A stretch of DNA of 64,000 bases, taken from positions 6,214,643-6,278,642 of the forward strand of contig JACAXG010000007.1 of assembly GCA_018881555.1 (NCBI GenBank). Reading direction: 5' to 3'. The translations under genes and the position numbers were made by a program. The stretch comes from Amblyornis subalaris (lineage: Eukaryota; Chordata; Aves; Passeriformes; Ptilonorhynchidae). How positions within the stretch are numbered: the first letter of the stretch is position 1; each line of letters opens with the position of its first letter. Shown here piece after piece: positions 63,001 through 64,000 of the stretch. A model generated the notes under the pieces. The model did not search any database. It was not told the DNA's origin and worked only from the letters and a program-made list of their open reading frames with translations.

Positions 63001-64000
63001 AGCAATTTCAGAGTGTCTTTTGCCTGCTTAACAAAAATAAACTTGCAAAGAGGTTTTCAATCACTGTCTTCAAGTACAACAACAATTAAAGTTATTTCAG
63101 AACTGCCTTTGCTGAGGTAGGCAGGAGAAGCAGCCTCAGCAATGTATCCTTCCCTGCGAGCTCTGTGCAACTGAGGGAGATAACAAAAGTTTCCATTTCC
63201 TAATATTCTTTCTAATTCTGATCCCAGTCTTGTGATTCCAGTTGATCCTCATTGCAGGCTACCGAAATAAAGACTTAATGGGATTTTAAGTGGGGCTTAC
63301 TAAAAATAGCTGAGTGTTGCCTACTTAATCAAGAGCTATCATAAAAGCTGCATTAGGTCAGAAGCCTATCCTGGTTGTAATTCATGATGAATCGTTGATA
63401 ATTGAAGAACAAAGCAAGTTTCTTCCCTGCAACGTGTCTGACATGTAAGCATGAAAGCTGAAGAGGGGAACTGAACACAGTTTTTAAAAAAAATAAACAG
63501 ATTAGAAACAATGATACTTGTTTTAAGGATACAACCACTGAAAAAGTGATGAAAAATTAATGTGAATAGGACAACATGCACAATCTGCAAGATCCCCTGG
63601 TCCATATGCAGAAGAAGCTTTCCTGCATTTTGTATTACTTCTTTCTTTGAAAAGTCAAACATTTTCCTCAGAAACACAAGGACTGTAGTACAGAGATTGA
63701 TGAGATTACACTCAAACTGATTCATTTCTAGAAAAATTAAGCCATATCCCAAGATCTTCTGAACCTCATTGGTTTTATACATAGATTTACAACTACTGTA
63801 TGTTAAGGCACAAAACCAAAATTATTTGGACTATTCTCAACTGGTGATGTTCCCACTGCATTCCCTCTTTTGACAGTGCAATATCTGAGGAGAAAAGATG
63901 AAGAAAGAGCCAAGGAGCCAACGGACATTAATCCATCACCCTTCAAGAGCAAGGAACAGCTTTGCATAAAGCTGAGCTTCTTTCTAACCTTCTGGATATT
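60069..64000. other. Intergenic, no gene seen
   Basis: Unique AT-rich sequence up to the right edge with no recognised repeat or gene. A 138-codon open frame on the minus strand at 63366-63782 has hydrophobic stretches but no recognisable family and no splice or promoter context, so it is not called. Confidence 0.55.

Noticed and set aside
63366..63782. 138-codon hydrophobic minus-strand open frame near the right edge
   Set aside because: It looks like AT-rich sequence translating to Phe, Leu and Ile. No family, signal or splice evidence supports it.
1..64000. CRISPR array, operon or other prokaryotic system
   Set aside because: Spliced exons, CR1 elements, avian LTRs and low gene density show a vertebrate genome. 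No regularly spaced identical repeats were found.

Overview
The window is nuclear DNA from a bird. The evidence is the many CR1 retrotransposon tails (ATTCTRTGATTC-type 3' ends with the usual CR1 3' consensus), two avian-type endogenous-retrovirus LTRs, and one gene whose protein closely resembles vertebrate xCT. The avian order cannot be settled from the sequence. Isolated single N bases occur every few hundred bases and look like uncalled or ambiguous consensus positions, not scaffold gaps.

One protein-coding gene can be supported: SLC7A11 (xCT, light chain of the cystine/glutamate antiporter system xc-). It lies on the minus strand, with its 5' end near 25.45 kb, and runs off the left edge. 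Six coding exons are present: 24917-25193, 22158-22284, 18024-18139, 9628-9753, 7492-7591 and 4157-4201. They have GT/AG borders and compatible phases, and together encode residues 1-263 plus two bases of codon 264 (791 nt). No break is seen. The sixth is a 45-nt exon, too short to stand out as an ORF. The rest of the roughly 500-residue protein lies left of the window. Residue numbering matches human xCT without gaps, including Cys158 (the disulphide partner of SLC3A2/4F2hc), Arg135, Lys198 and Phe254.

Upstream of the start codon there is a roughly 260-base inferred 5' UTR, a TATA-like element, and two inverted ATF4-type amino-acid response elements (TGATGCAAA and TTTGCATCA, 9 bases apart). 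This is the arrangement known from mammalian xCT promoters, and it implies that induction by amino-acid or cystine shortage is conserved. Further upstream are a near-consensus antioxidant-response element, an ATF/CRE-like site, an RFX X-box-like site and a 27-base poly-C tract.

From about 26 to 64 kb no gene is supported. This stretch holds unique, mostly AT-rich sequence plus mobile-element remains: a probable short retroviral LTR at 38.15 kb, a 0.5-kb CR1 at 41.2 kb, a dense CR1 cluster at 45.25-49.25 kb (the largest copy keeps a broken reverse transcriptase and is bracketed by a diverged direct repeat of about 140 bp), and a 1.05-kb LTR at 59.0-60.1 kb with an internal degenerate repeat. 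Inside the introns are several CR1 tails and a 575-bp solo LTR with a 5-bp target duplication (CCTAT), inserted into an older CR1.

No prokaryotic system, CRISPR array or new multi-gene system was found. The most useful results are the full exon reconstruction, the conserved ATF4 element pair, the dated nested insertion and a few non-coding blocks worth a conservation test.
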